Position numbers and translations under genes: made by a program
Shown: piece after piece, positions 15,830-22,905 of the stretch
Layout: each line of letters starts with the position of its first letter
Position numbering within the stretch: position 1 is the stretch's first letter
Source: an uncultured Desulfovibrio sp.
GTDB lineage: Bacteria; Desulfobacterota; Desulfovibrionia; Desulfovibrionales; Desulfovibrionaceae
Length of the DNA: 32,415 nt
Assembly: GCA_949291675.1 (NCBI GenBank)
Contig: CASEWR010000191.1
Location: 1 to 32,415, forward strand
Reading direction: 5' to 3'
Notes under the pieces: model-generated
The model's input: the letters and a program-made list of their open reading frames with translations, nothing else
What the model was told of the DNA's origin: nothing
Database searches by the model: none

Positions 15830-16204
15830 ATGGATCCTCTGATGATGGCCCTGCTGGTCGGCTTCTTCGGCATCTGCATTGTCTGGACTGTGTCCAGCAA
15901 CTATGCCAGGCGCCATGGTGCCGGTCAGGAAAGCTGTACACAGACGAGTGCACAGCCTGACGAAGACTATGAAGAACCGAGCCAGGAAGAAATAGACGCG
16001 ACCTATCGCAAGATCTTCTCTGTCCGCATTCTCGGTCTTGTTCTCTGTCTTCTTGCAGTGGCAGTCCTCTATTTCGGACTGCACAGCGGTCTGGCACTTC
16101 TGCTTGCGGCAGCCGGCTGCATCACCCAGTATCTGTCCTTCCGCATCAGATACAAGCATCTGCAGCACAGACGTCTTGTTCCCAACAGGGAAAAGAGAGC
16201 CTGA
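15830..16204 (+). CDS. Small three-helix membrane protein of unknown function
   Basis: I do not recognise this 124-residue protein. It shows one hydrophobic segment near the N-terminus (about 5-22), a hydrophilic and strongly acidic linker (DEDYEEPSQEEID, about 45-56), two further hydrophobic segments (about 64-82 and 86-103) and a basic tail rich in arginine, lysine and histidine. GAGGAAGG directly upstream is a strong ribosome site, and codon use matches the neighbours, so it is likely expressed. It sits between ATPase B and the binding proteins of the cassette. A role as accessory subunit or assembly factor of the importer is inference from position alone. Confidence 0.75.
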   Translation: MDPLMMALLVGFFGICIVWTVSSNYARRHGAGQESCTQTSAQPDEDYEEPSQEEIDATYRKIFSVRILGLVLCLLAVAVLYFGLHSGLALLLAAAGCITQYLSFRIRYKHLQHRRLVPNREKRA

Positions 16205-16206
16205 GT

Positions 16207-16239
16207 CTTCTCTGAGCCTTCTTTGAACCTTCCCTGCAC
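16207..16239. repeat. 11-bp degenerate tandem repeat, three units
   Basis: CTTCTCTGAGC, CTTCTTTGAAC and CTTCCCTGCAC, directly after the small membrane protein gene. Confidence 0.75.
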
Positions 16240-16280
16240 TGCTGCAGTACACACAATCTGCTTCAGAAAGAACTGCTGAC

Positions 16281-16300
16281 ATCAGCATTCATCAGCATTG
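16281..16300. repeat. 10-bp tandem duplication
   Basis: ATCAGCATTC is followed by ATCAGCATTG, in the leader of the binding-protein gene at 16345. Confidence 0.8.
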
Positions 16301-16344
16301 AGGACTTCTCCTCCTGCATTACACAGACTAACTTGGAGGTTAGT

Positions 16345-17427
16345 ATGCGTTTTAAGAAACTTCTGATGGCCCTCCTGATCGCCGTGTTCAGTTTTTCCGT
16401 CTCCGCAGCCGGTGTGAAGGCCGCTGACCTGGTGAAACTCCCCACTGCCTGGATGGACGAACATGAAACCTTCCTCATCTGGTATGCCAAGGAAAAAGGC
16501 TGGGACAAGGCTGAAGGTCTTGATATCGACGTTCAGTACTTCAGCTCCGGTATGGACATCCTCAATGCCCTGCCCTCCGGTTCCTGGGTGTTCGCCGGCA
16601 TGGGTGGCGTGCCTGCCATGATGGGCAACCTGCGCTACGGTACCTCCGTCATCGCCATTGGTAACGACGAGTCCATGACCAACGCCGTGCTCGTGCGTGG
16701 TGACTCCCCCATTGCCAAGGTGAAGGGCTGGAACAAGGACTACCCCGAAGTCTACGGCTCCCCCGAGACCGTCAAGGGCAAGACCTTCCTGACCACCACC
16801 GTGTCCTCTGCCCACTACGCCCTGAGCTCCTGGCTCAAGGTTCTGGGTCTGACCGACGCTGACATCACCATCAAGAACATGGACCAGGCCCAGGCTCTGG
16901 CCGCCTTTGACAACAATATCGGTGACGGTGTGGCCCTGTGGGCTCCTCATATGTACGCCGGTGAAGCCAAGGGCTGGAAGATCGCTGCCGACCTCAACAA
17001 GTGCAAGGTTGGTAACCCCATCGTTCTCATTGCTGACACCAAGTACGCTGAAGCCAACCCCGAAGTGGTTGCCAAGTTCCTCAGAGTCTACCTGCGCGCT
17101 GTCAACATGATGCAGCAGGAACCCCTGGAAAACCTCGTTTCCGAATACCAGCGTTTCTTCCTGGAATGGGCCGGCAAGAACTACACCAAGCAGCTCTGCC
17201 TGACCGACATGAAGACCCACCCTGTGTTCAACCTCGAGCAGCAGCTCGCCCTGTTTGACGACAGCAAGGGCGCCAGCACTGCCCAGCAGTGGCAGGCCGC
17301 CATTGCCACCTTCTTCAACAGCGTTGGCTCCATTAACAAGGACGAGCTGAAGAAGGTTGGTGACGGCACCTACGCCACCGGCAAGTACCTGAAGCTCATC
17401 AGCGGTCCCATTCCCGGCTACAAGTAG
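16345..17427 (+). CDS. Taurine-type ABC substrate-binding protein, cassette copy 1
   Basis: A 360-residue periplasmic binding protein of the NMT1/TauA family. The signal peptide ends at about residue 26 (VKA), followed by LVKLPTAWMDEHETF. The start at 16345 has an excellent ribosome site (TTGGAGGT, 16333-16340). Codon use is strongly biased, suggesting the abundant, main binding protein of the cassette. It is very close to the orphan copy at 211-1320 and less close to copy 2 downstream. A GC-rich hairpin with a partly T-rich tail follows at 17460-17499 and would reduce read-through into copy 2. Taurine is the likely ligand from context; isethionate or another sulfonate cannot be excluded. Confidence 0.9.
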   Translation: MRFKKLLMALLIAVFSFSVSAAGVKAADLVKLPTAWMDEHETFLIWYAKEKGWDKAEGLDIDVQYFSSGMDILNALPSGSWVFAGMGGVPAMMGNLRYGTSVIAIGNDESMTNAVLVRGDSPIAKVKGWNKDYPEVYGSPETVKGKTFLTTTVSSAHYALSSWLKVLGLTDADITIKNMDQAQALAAFDNNIGDGVALWAPHMYAGEAKGWKIAADLNKCKVGNPIVLIADTKYAEANPEVVAKFLRVYLRAVNMMQQEPLENLVSEYQRFFLEWAGKNYTKQLCLTDMKTHPVFNLEQQLALFDDSKGASTAQQWQAAIATFFNSVGSINKDELKKVGDGTYATGKYLKLISGPIPGYK

Positions 17428-17459
17428 TCCCTGGACACAGCTGAGACATAACTGACATC

Positions 17460-17499
17460 GAGGCGGGGCGAGGCCATGGAACGGCTTTTGCCCCGCCTC
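17460..17499 (+). terminator. Hairpin between the two cassette binding-protein genes
   Basis: GAGGCGGGGC (17460-17469) and GCCCCGCCTC (17490-17499) form a perfect 10-bp stem, followed by TTCTGT. Probably a partial terminator that keeps copy 1 transcripts more abundant than copy 2. Confidence 0.6.
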
Positions 17500-17518
17500 T
17501 TCTGTACGGAGACAAGAG

Positions 17519-18616
17519 ATGTCCATAAAAACATGGTTCTGTCGCCTGTCTGCCCTCCTTCTGTGCGCCCTCATCCTTGCACCTGCGTCTGCTCCGGCAG
17601 CCCCCCTGCAGAAAGTGGCCACAGCCTGGATGGGTGAACAGGAGACCTTCCCCATCTGGTATGCCAAGGAAAAAGGCTGGGACAAGGAAGCCGGCCTTGA
17701 CATCAGCATGCTCTACTTCAACTCCGGCATGGATGCCGTCAACACCATGCCTGCCGGGTCCTGGGTCTTTGCCGGCGTAGGTGCCGTGCCTGCCCTGATG
17801 GGCGCTCTGCGCTACGACATGCAGGTCATCGGCCTGTGCAATGACGAAGCAGAAGCCAATGCCGTGCTCATCCGCTCCGACTCTCCCATTGCCAGGGTGA
17901 AGGGCTGGAACAGCCAGTGCCCCAATGTGCTCGGCAGTCCCGAGACTGTGAAGGGCATCACCGTGCTCACCACCACTGTCTCCTCTTCCCACTACGCCCT
18001 TGCCACCTGGCTTGAAAGCCTTGGTCTCACTGAAAAGGACGTGACCATCAAGAACATGGAGCAGGCCTCTGCTCTGGCAGCCTTTGAATACGGCATTGGC
18101 GACGCAGTGGTGCTCTGGGCTCCTCTGACCTACGTCGGCCAGAACCGCGGCTGGCTTGTTGCCTCTTCCCCGGACCAGACCGGCCATCCTCAGCCCCTGC
18201 TGCTGGTGGCCAACAAGAAATTTGCTGAAGACAACCCCGAGATCACTGCAAAGTTCCTCCAGGTCTATCAGCGTGGCGTGCGCTTTATGCGCGAGACGCC
18301 CATTGAGGAGCTGATTCCCCTGTACCTGGAATTTTACAGCAGCTGGGCTGGCTCCGAGTACACTCCGCAGCTGGCACGGCGTGATATCGAGGCCCACGCC
18401 CTGTACACCTTCCCGGAACTGACCAGGGTCTTTGACACCAGCAACGGTCCTTCCACTGTGCAGCGCTGGTTCACACACCTCGCCGAATTCCTGGCCAGGT
18501 CAGGCCGTATCAGCCATACGGAACTTGCCAAGGTCCATGCCAGTGGCTTTGTGAACAATACCTACCTGATGAAGGCTGTGGAGGCGCACAGCAAGACTGC
18601 TCCTGCCGCACAGTAG
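17519..18616 (+). CDS. Taurine-type ABC substrate-binding protein, cassette copy 2 (divergent)
   Basis: A 365-residue periplasmic binding protein of the same family, with a signal peptide ending at about residue 27-28 (APAA). It keeps the family blocks (VATAWMGEQETF, GSPETVKG, EYGIGDAVVLWAP). It differs from the other two copies in the C-terminal third, where the lysine-rich start of copy 1 (GKNYTKQL) is replaced by GSEYTPQL, and in having more cysteines in the middle (GLCND, SQCPN). Such changes suggest a different ligand preference or affinity. CGGAGA upstream serves the ATG at 17519. It closes the cassette and is followed by a hairpin and a long spacer. Confidence 0.88.
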   Translation: MSIKTWFCRLSALLLCALILAPASAPAAPLQKVATAWMGEQETFPIWYAKEKGWDKEAGLDISMLYFNSGMDAVNTMPAGSWVFAGVGAVPALMGALRYDMQVIGLCNDEAEANAVLIRSDSPIARVKGWNSQCPNVLGSPETVKGITVLTTTVSSSHYALATWLESLGLTEKDVTIKNMEQASALAAFEYGIGDAVVLWAPLTYVGQNRGWLVASSPDQTGHPQPLLLVANKKFAEDNPEITAKFLQVYQRGVRFMRETPIEELIPLYLEFYSSWAGSEYTPQLARRDIEAHALYTFPELTRVFDTSNGPSTVQRWFTHLAEFLARSGRISHTELAKVHASGFVNNTYLMKAVEAHSKTAPAAQ

Positions 18617-18638
18617 TCTTTTGAACATTCCATGCTTC

Positions 18639-18661
18639 TTCCCGGAAATTTTTCCCGGGAA
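18639..18661 (+). terminator. Terminator-like hairpin after the transporter cassette
   Basis: TTCCCGG (18639-18645) and CCGGGAA (18655-18661) pair across an AT-rich loop. A second GC-rich hairpin candidate follows immediately (TCCGGACTCCGG). No clear T-tract. Confidence 0.45.
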
Positions 18662-18796
18662 ACTGGAATCCGGACTCCGGGGGAAAGAACAGATGTCTGC
18701 TCTTTCTCCCTTTTTTGCGTCTGACAGTGGTACGCAGCTGTCCGGCCTGCTGTCAGACACTGTCCCGCACACTGGCCTGACACAGTTTTGGGCGTC

Positions 18797-18824
18797 TTTC
18801 TCAGGGTTTCTTTCTCAGGGCTTC
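18797..18824. repeat. 14-bp tandem duplication
   Basis: TTTCTCAGGGTTTC is followed by TTTCTCAGGGCTTC, one base different. Confidence 0.85.
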
Positions 18825-18839
18825 TTTCCTTGTGACAGG

Positions 18840-18862
18840 ATGGTACAAGAGTATGGTACAAG
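18840..18862. repeat. Direct repeat ATGGTACAAG
   Basis: ATGGTACAAG occurs at 18840-18849 and 18853-18862, separated by three bases. Confidence 0.8.
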
Positions 18863-19322
18863 GGCAGCTGAACATTTCTGGCACACTGCGGGGACTGCAC
18901 ATCTCTTTAATGCATGTTTTCCTGAAACAGCCCCGGGACACGGCACTCCCTTGTGTTCACACCATGCTGACACGCTCTTGTTCTGTACATCTAGTGAAAG
19001 ATGCGGCCGCTCATACTGTTTCTTTCACAATCATGCCTGTTTTTCCCACGTTTTGGGCGCACGGTTTCTCTGGACAGGGCATGTACTTTTTCCAAAGTGC
19101 TGTGGAATATCTGTCACAAAGGCTCTTTTTGTATTTTGTGAAAAATATCTCTTTTTCCTGCCGCACTGCAAACCTGTGTGCTATCCCTGCAAAAGCCTTG
19201 CACAAATATGCGGCTTCAGGCAAAATAGGCAAATACGCCCGTACAGCCCTGCGCCCCGCTGCACAAGCCTGGCTGCACGGGAGCTGACAGCATACAGGTT
19301 CGATTTCCTGCAGGTTTTAAGC

Positions 19323-19351
19323 TTGCCATGCACGGACATTGTCCGTAAAAT
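19323..19351 (+). promoter_or_regulatory. Sigma-70-type promoter of the liv1 operon
   Basis: TTGCCA (19323-19328, five of six matches), a spacer of exactly 17 bases and TAAAAT (19346-19351, five of six). It is the best sigma-70-type promoter seen in the window. Transcription would start near 19358, leaving a leader of about 198 bases made mostly of tandem repeats. Confidence 0.7.
19332..19346. promoter_or_regulatory. Perfect operator dyad in the liv1 promoter spacer
   Basis: ACGGAC-ATT-GTCCGT is a perfect 6-bp dyad lying between the -35 and -10 hexamers. A further half-site CGGAC occurs at 19354-19358. Nearly the same 13-base core is in the transporter-cassette promoter at 12267-12279. The cognate regulator is unknown. 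Confidence 0.65.
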
Positions 19352-19364
19352 TTCGGACCTTTTG

Positions 19365-19400
19365 CGTCAGACCTCATCATCGTCAGACCTCGTCAGACCT
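19365..19400. repeat. CGTCAGACCT repeat, three copies
   Basis: CGTCAGACCT occurs at 19365-19374, 19381-19390 and 19391-19400, in the presumed livK leader. Confidence 0.85.
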
Positions 19401-19412
19401 CATCTGGCGCCT

Positions 19413-19532
19413 GTGTCACCAACAGTGTCACTGACCGTGTCACCAGCAGTGCCCGACTGCGTCACTCCCGTGCCACCGACTGTGTCACCAACTGTGTCAC
19501 AGTGTTTCCACGTGCTTCCACGTGTTTCCACG
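19413..19532. repeat. Degenerate GTGTCACC and GTGTTTCCAC tandem array
   Basis: A run of units of about 12 bases (GTGTCACCAACA, GTGTCACTGACC, GTGTCACCAGCA, then decayed copies, GTGCCACCGACT, GTGTCACCAACT, GTGTCACA) passes into 10-base units (GTGTTTCCAC, GTGCTTCCAC, GTGTTTCCAC). It ends about 10 bases before the livK ribosome site. There are no unique spacers, so it is not a CRISPR. Confidence 0.8.
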
Positions 19533-19555
19533 AACTTCCCTGAAGGAGGGATCCC

Positions 19556-20689
19556 ATGAAACGTGTCTTCATTGGTACTGTGGCTGCGGCACTTCTGAGC
19601 CTCGGCCTTGCAGCTCCGCTTCAGGCTGCCGATACCATCAAAATCGGCGTTGCCGGCGCTCACTCCGGCGACCTTGCCTCCTATGGCGTGCCCAGCCTCA
19701 ATGCTGCCAAGATTGTCACAGCCAAGGTCAACGCCCAGGGTGGCGTGCTTGGCAAGCAGATTGAACTGGTTATCGGCGACGATCAGTGCAAGCCCGAACT
19801 CGGCACCAACGTGGCCACCAAGCTCATTTCCGACAAGGTCGCAGTGGTCATGGGCCACATCTGTTCCGGTCCTGCCAAGGCATCCCTGCCCCTGTACAAT
19901 GATGCCCACATCATTTCCATGTCTCCCTCCGCCACTACCCCTGGTCTGTCTGCCGGCGGAGCGAACCCCATGTTCTTCCGCACCATCGCCAAGGACGATG
20001 ACCAGGCCAAGCTGACCAGTCGCTTCATGCTCGAAAAGCTGAAGGTCAAGAAGGTCGCTTACATTCATGACAACGGCGACTACGGCAAGGGGTTCTGCGA
20101 CAACAACCGCGCTCTCCTGGAAGCCGGCGGTGCCGAGACCGCTCTCTTTGAAGCCATCACGCCTGATGCTGTGGACTTCAGCCCCATCGTGCGCAAGCTG
20201 CGCCGTGCCAAGGCTGACATCATTGTCTTCGGCGGCTATCAGCCCACTGCCTCCAAGCTGCTGCAGCAGATGCGTCGTGACCGTGTCAAGACCCCTGTCA
20301 TCGGTCCTGACGGCCTCAAGGACGACGCTTTCATCAAGATGGCCGGCGCCGCTGCCGAAGGTGTGTACTGCTCCTATCCCAAGGACACTGCCTCCCTGCC
20401 CATCTACCAGGAAGCCCGTCAGGGTCACATTGACATGTTCAACTCCGAGCCCGGCTCCTTCTACTATAATGCCTACAGCGCCATGCTGGCTCTCATCAAT
20501 GCCATCAAGGTGGCCGGCTCCACTGACACTGACAAGATCATCGAAGCCCTGCACACCAGCAAGGTGTCCACTCCCCTCGGTGACCTCGTCTTCAACAAGA
20601 GCGGTGATGCTGCAGGTCTTGCCCTGTCCGTGTACCAGATCAAGGACGGCAAGTTTGTGGAAACTGACTACAGCGTGACGCTCGACTAA
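19556..20689 (+). CDS. livK: Branched-chain amino acid ABC transporter substrate-binding protein (liv1)
   Basis: A 377-residue periplasmic binding protein of the Leu/Ile/Val family (type I fold). The signal peptide ends near residue 24 (LQA), followed by DTIKIGVAGAHSGDLASYG, the typical first strand and ligand loop. GGAGG six bases before the ATG is a strong ribosome site. It is the first gene of a complete livKHMGF operon, behind a good promoter with an operator and a repeat-rich leader. A textbook terminator hairpin follows the stop codon and would make this gene more abundant than the membrane genes. The true ligand could be any amino acid or a related small molecule. Confidence 0.92.
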   Translation: MKRVFIGTVAAALLSLGLAAPLQAADTIKIGVAGAHSGDLASYGVPSLNAAKIVTAKVNAQGGVLGKQIELVIGDDQCKPELGTNVATKLISDKVAVVMGHICSGPAKASLPLYNDAHIISMSPSATTPGLSAGGANPMFFRTIAKDDDQAKLTSRFMLEKLKVKKVAYIHDNGDYGKGFCDNNRALLEAGGAETALFEAITPDAVDFSPIVRKLRRAKADIIVFGGYQPTASKLLQQMRRDRVKTPVIGPDGLKDDAFIKMAGAAAEGVYCSYPKDTASLPIYQEARQGHIDMFNSEPGSFYYNAYSAMLALINAIKVAGSTDTDKIIEALHTSKVSTPLGDLVFNKSGDAAGLALSVYQIKDGKFVETDYSVTLD

Positions 20690-20704
20690 CGCTTTTTTCC
20701 CGCA

Positions 20705-20737
20705 GGACGGAAGGGAGATGCTCCCTTCCGTCCTTTT
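20705..20737 (+). terminator. Intrinsic terminator/attenuator between livK and livH
   Basis: GGACGGAAGGGAG (20705-20717), loop ATG, CTCCCTTCCGTCC (20721-20733), then TTTT. A perfect 13-bp stem. It should let only part of the transcripts continue into livHMGF. Confidence 0.85.
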
Positions 20738-20761
20738 GACCAGGGTCAAGAAACCGGCATC

Positions 20762-21673
20762 ATGGACTTTCAATACTTTATCGAACTCTTTTTCGGCGGA
20801 CTGACCAGAGGCAGCATCTATGCGCTCATCGCGCTCGGCTACACTCTGGTCTATGGCATTATTGGCCTGATCAACTTCGCCCACGGCGAAATCTACATGG
20901 TCGGTGCCTTTACCGCCCTGCTTTTTGCAGGCCTGCTCGGCTACCTCGGCTTCCCGGCAGGTGGCATCCTCATTGTGGCTGCCCTGGCTGCCATCGTCTG
21001 GACATCGGCCTACGGCTATACCATGGAAAAGATAGCCTACAAGCCCCTGCGCAATGCGCCGCGCCTGAGCCCGCTCATCTCCGCCATCGGCATGTCCACC
21101 TTCCTGCAGAACTATGTGCTGCTGGCACAGACGCCGGACTTTGTGCCCTTCCCCATGCTCCTGCCAGACATTGACTGGCTTCTGGAGAAATTTGACTACG
21201 TGCTCGGCCCCAGTGATTTCTTCATCCTGGTCGTGAGCTTTGCCACCATGATCGGACTCATGCTGTGGATCCGCTACACACGTATGGGCAAGGCCATGCG
21301 CGCCACAGCCCAGAACCGCACCATGGCCATGCTGCTGGGCATTGACGCCAACCACATCATTTCCGTGACCTTTATCGTTGGCTCTGCCCTGGCAGCTCTC
21401 GGCGGTGTGCTCATCGCTTCCCATATGGGACAAATCAACTTTGGTATCGGCTTCCTTGCCGGCATGAAGGCCTTCACAGCCGCAGTGCTCGGCGGCATCG
21501 GCTCTGTGCCCGGCGCAGTGCTCGGCGGACTGACCCTGGGCCTCGCAGAATCCTTTACCACCGGCTATGTGGCAGGCAACTACGAAGATGTGCTGTCCTT
21601 CTGCCTGCTCATTCTCATTCTTATTTTCAGACCTGACGGCATCCTCGGCAAGCATCAGGTCCAGAAGGTCTAG
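20762..21673 (+). CDS. livH: Branched-chain amino acid ABC permease LivH (liv1)
   Basis: An inner-membrane permease of 303 residues with the family start FFGGLTRGSIYALIALGYTLVYGIIGLINFAHGEIYM, in which the segment INFAHG is diagnostic of LivH. About eight hydrophobic segments follow, then the conserved block AVLGGIGSVPGAVLGG near the C-terminus. The ribosome site before the ATG at 20762 is weak (AGGG, about 15 bases away), which together with the preceding terminator implies low expression. It pairs with LivM, whose start is two bases after its stop codon. Confidence 0.92.
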   Translation: MDFQYFIELFFGGLTRGSIYALIALGYTLVYGIIGLINFAHGEIYMVGAFTALLFAGLLGYLGFPAGGILIVAALAAIVWTSAYGYTMEKIAYKPLRNAPRLSPLISAIGMSTFLQNYVLLAQTPDFVPFPMLLPDIDWLLEKFDYVLGPSDFFILVVSFATMIGLMLWIRYTRMGKAMRATAQNRTMAMLLGIDANHIISVTFIVGSALAALGGVLIASHMGQINFGIGFLAGMKAFTAAVLGGIGSVPGAVLGGLTLGLAESFTTGYVAGNYEDVLSFCLLILILIFRPDGILGKHQVQKV

Positions 21674-21675
21674 TC

Positions 21676-22905
21676 ATGAAACAGATATTGCGCGCTCTTC
21701 TTGCAGGTGTCTGGTTCATGATCCTCTGCTCTCCCATCATGGGACTGCAGATCAATCCGGACAAATCTGTCAGCTTCCTCTGGGATCGCATCCTTGTCCT
21801 TGGTGTGGGTATCTTCTTTGCCTCACTGGTGTGGCAGTGGTACTTTGCCAACAAGAAGGCAAGCGTCACCCTGAAGATGCCTGCCAGCATCAGCAATGCT
21901 GTTGCCCTCTTCAGGCAGCCGAAAACCAGACGCACTGCTCTTGCAGCCCTGCTCATCTTCCTGCTGGCCATTCCCTTCCTGCCTGTGTTTGGCAGCATTT
22001 ACCAGATCTCCATTCTCATTTCGGCCCTGATCTACGTTATGCTGGCTCTGGGGCTGAACATCGTGGTTGGTCTGGCCGGCCAGCTGGTGCTTGGCTATGC
22101 CGCCTTCTACGCCATTGGTGCCTACACCTACGCACTGCTCACCACCTATTTCGGCTTCGGCTTCTGGATCTGTCTGCCCATTGGCGGTGTGATGACCATC
22201 CTCTTTGGCCTGGCCCTGGGCTTCCCGGTGCTGCGCCTGCGTGGTGACTACCTGGCCATCGTGACCCTGGGCTTTGGCGAAATCGTGCGTCTGGTGCTTT
22301 TGAACTGGGTTTCCGTCACCGGCGGCAGCCACGGTGTCAGCAACATCCCCAAGCCCGGCCTCTTCGGTATTGACCTGGATATTCAGCAGGCCACTGTCTA
22401 CCTGTACTATCTGTGCGTGGCAGCAGTCATTGTGGCCATTATCATCATTTCGCGCCTGAAAAACTCCCGTGTCGGTCTGGCCCTGCAGGCGCTGCGCGAG
22501 GATGAAATCGCTTCCGAGGCCATGGGCATCAACCTGACAAAGGTCAAGCTGGCTGCCTTTGCCCTGTCATCTGCCTGGGCAGGCTTTGCCGGCGTGTTCT
22601 TTGCTGCCAAGACCAGCTTCGTAAACCCGGCCTCCTTCACCTTCATGGAGAGCGCCATGATGCTCTCCATGGTCGTGCTCGGCGGCATGGGCTCCATCAC
22701 CGGCGTGACTCTCGGCGCGCTGATTCTCATTCTTGTGCCCGAATACCTGCGTGCCTTTGCAGACTACCGCATGCTGCTCTTTGGTCTGGTCATGGTACTG
22801 ATGATGATCTTCAGACCCCAGGGCCTTATCACCGGCGAGCGCCGCAAGTATCGCGTCAGTGCCCTTGAAGGAAATGCCCTTGAAGGAAAAGGAGAGGCGG
22901 CATGA
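21676..22905 (+). CDS. livM: Branched-chain amino acid ABC permease LivM (liv1, long N-terminus)
   Basis: A 409-residue membrane permease. The LivM core begins at about residue 110 (LGLNIVVGLAGQLVLGYAAFYAIGAY) and includes RLRGDYLAIVTLGFGEIVR and the C-terminal VLGGMGSITGVTLGA. In front of it stand about 100 residues with two or three further hydrophobic segments, which are absent from the LivM of the second operon (352 residues) but known in some LivM proteins. The last 15 residues contain a tandem duplication (ALEGNALEGK). Its last four bases overlap the start of livG (ATGA), so translation is coupled. Confidence 0.92.
   Translation: MKQILRALLAGVWFMILCSPIMGLQINPDKSVSFLWDRILVLGVGIFFASLVWQWYFANKKASVTLKMPASISNAVALFRQPKTRRTALAALLIFLLAIPFLPVFGSIYQISILISALIYVMLALGLNIVVGLAGQLVLGYAAFYAIGAYTYALLTTYFGFGFWICLPIGGVMTILFGLALGFPVLRLRGDYLAIVTLGFGEIVRLVLLNWVSVTGGSHGVSNIPKPGLFGIDLDIQQATVYLYYLCVAAVIVAIIIISRLKNSRVGLALQALREDEIASEAMGINLTKVKLAAFALSSAWAGFAGVFFAAKTSFVNPASFTFMESAMMLSMVVLGGMGSITGVTLGALILILVPEYLRAFADYRMLLFGLVMVLMMIFRPQGLITGERRKYRVSALEGNALEGKGEAA
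22861..22890. repeat. 15-bp tandem duplication at the end of livM
   Basis: GCCCTTGAAGGAAAT and GCCCTTGAAGGAAAA follow each other in frame, lengthening LivM by five residues and doubling an AAGGA sequence just upstream of the livG ribosome site. Confidence 0.9.

Larger units (their letters stand above)
18617..19555. other. 0.94 kb spacer with repeats and the liv1 control region
   Basis: No convincing gene is visible; reading frames here have atypical composition and no family signal. The first part holds a terminator and two short direct repeats (18797-18824, 18840-18862). The middle (about 19010-19210) is relatively AT-rich. The end carries a good promoter with an internal operator (19323-19351) and a repeat-filled leader (19365-19532) running to the livK ribosome site. 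Confidence 0.65.

Noticed and set aside
19413-19532. Repeat array considered as a CRISPR
   Set aside because: Units are 10-12 bases, degenerate and directly adjacent, with no unique spacers and no cas genes nearby.
18621-19559. A 312-codon open frame in the spacer before livK
   Set aside because: It runs through the promoter and repeat arrays, has a repetitive VSPTVS-type tail caused by the DNA repeat, and has no family signal.
19400-21655. A minus-strand open frame of 751 codons antisense to livK and livH
   Set aside because: Same reason: the opposite strand carries well-defined livK and livH, and this frame has no recognisable domain.
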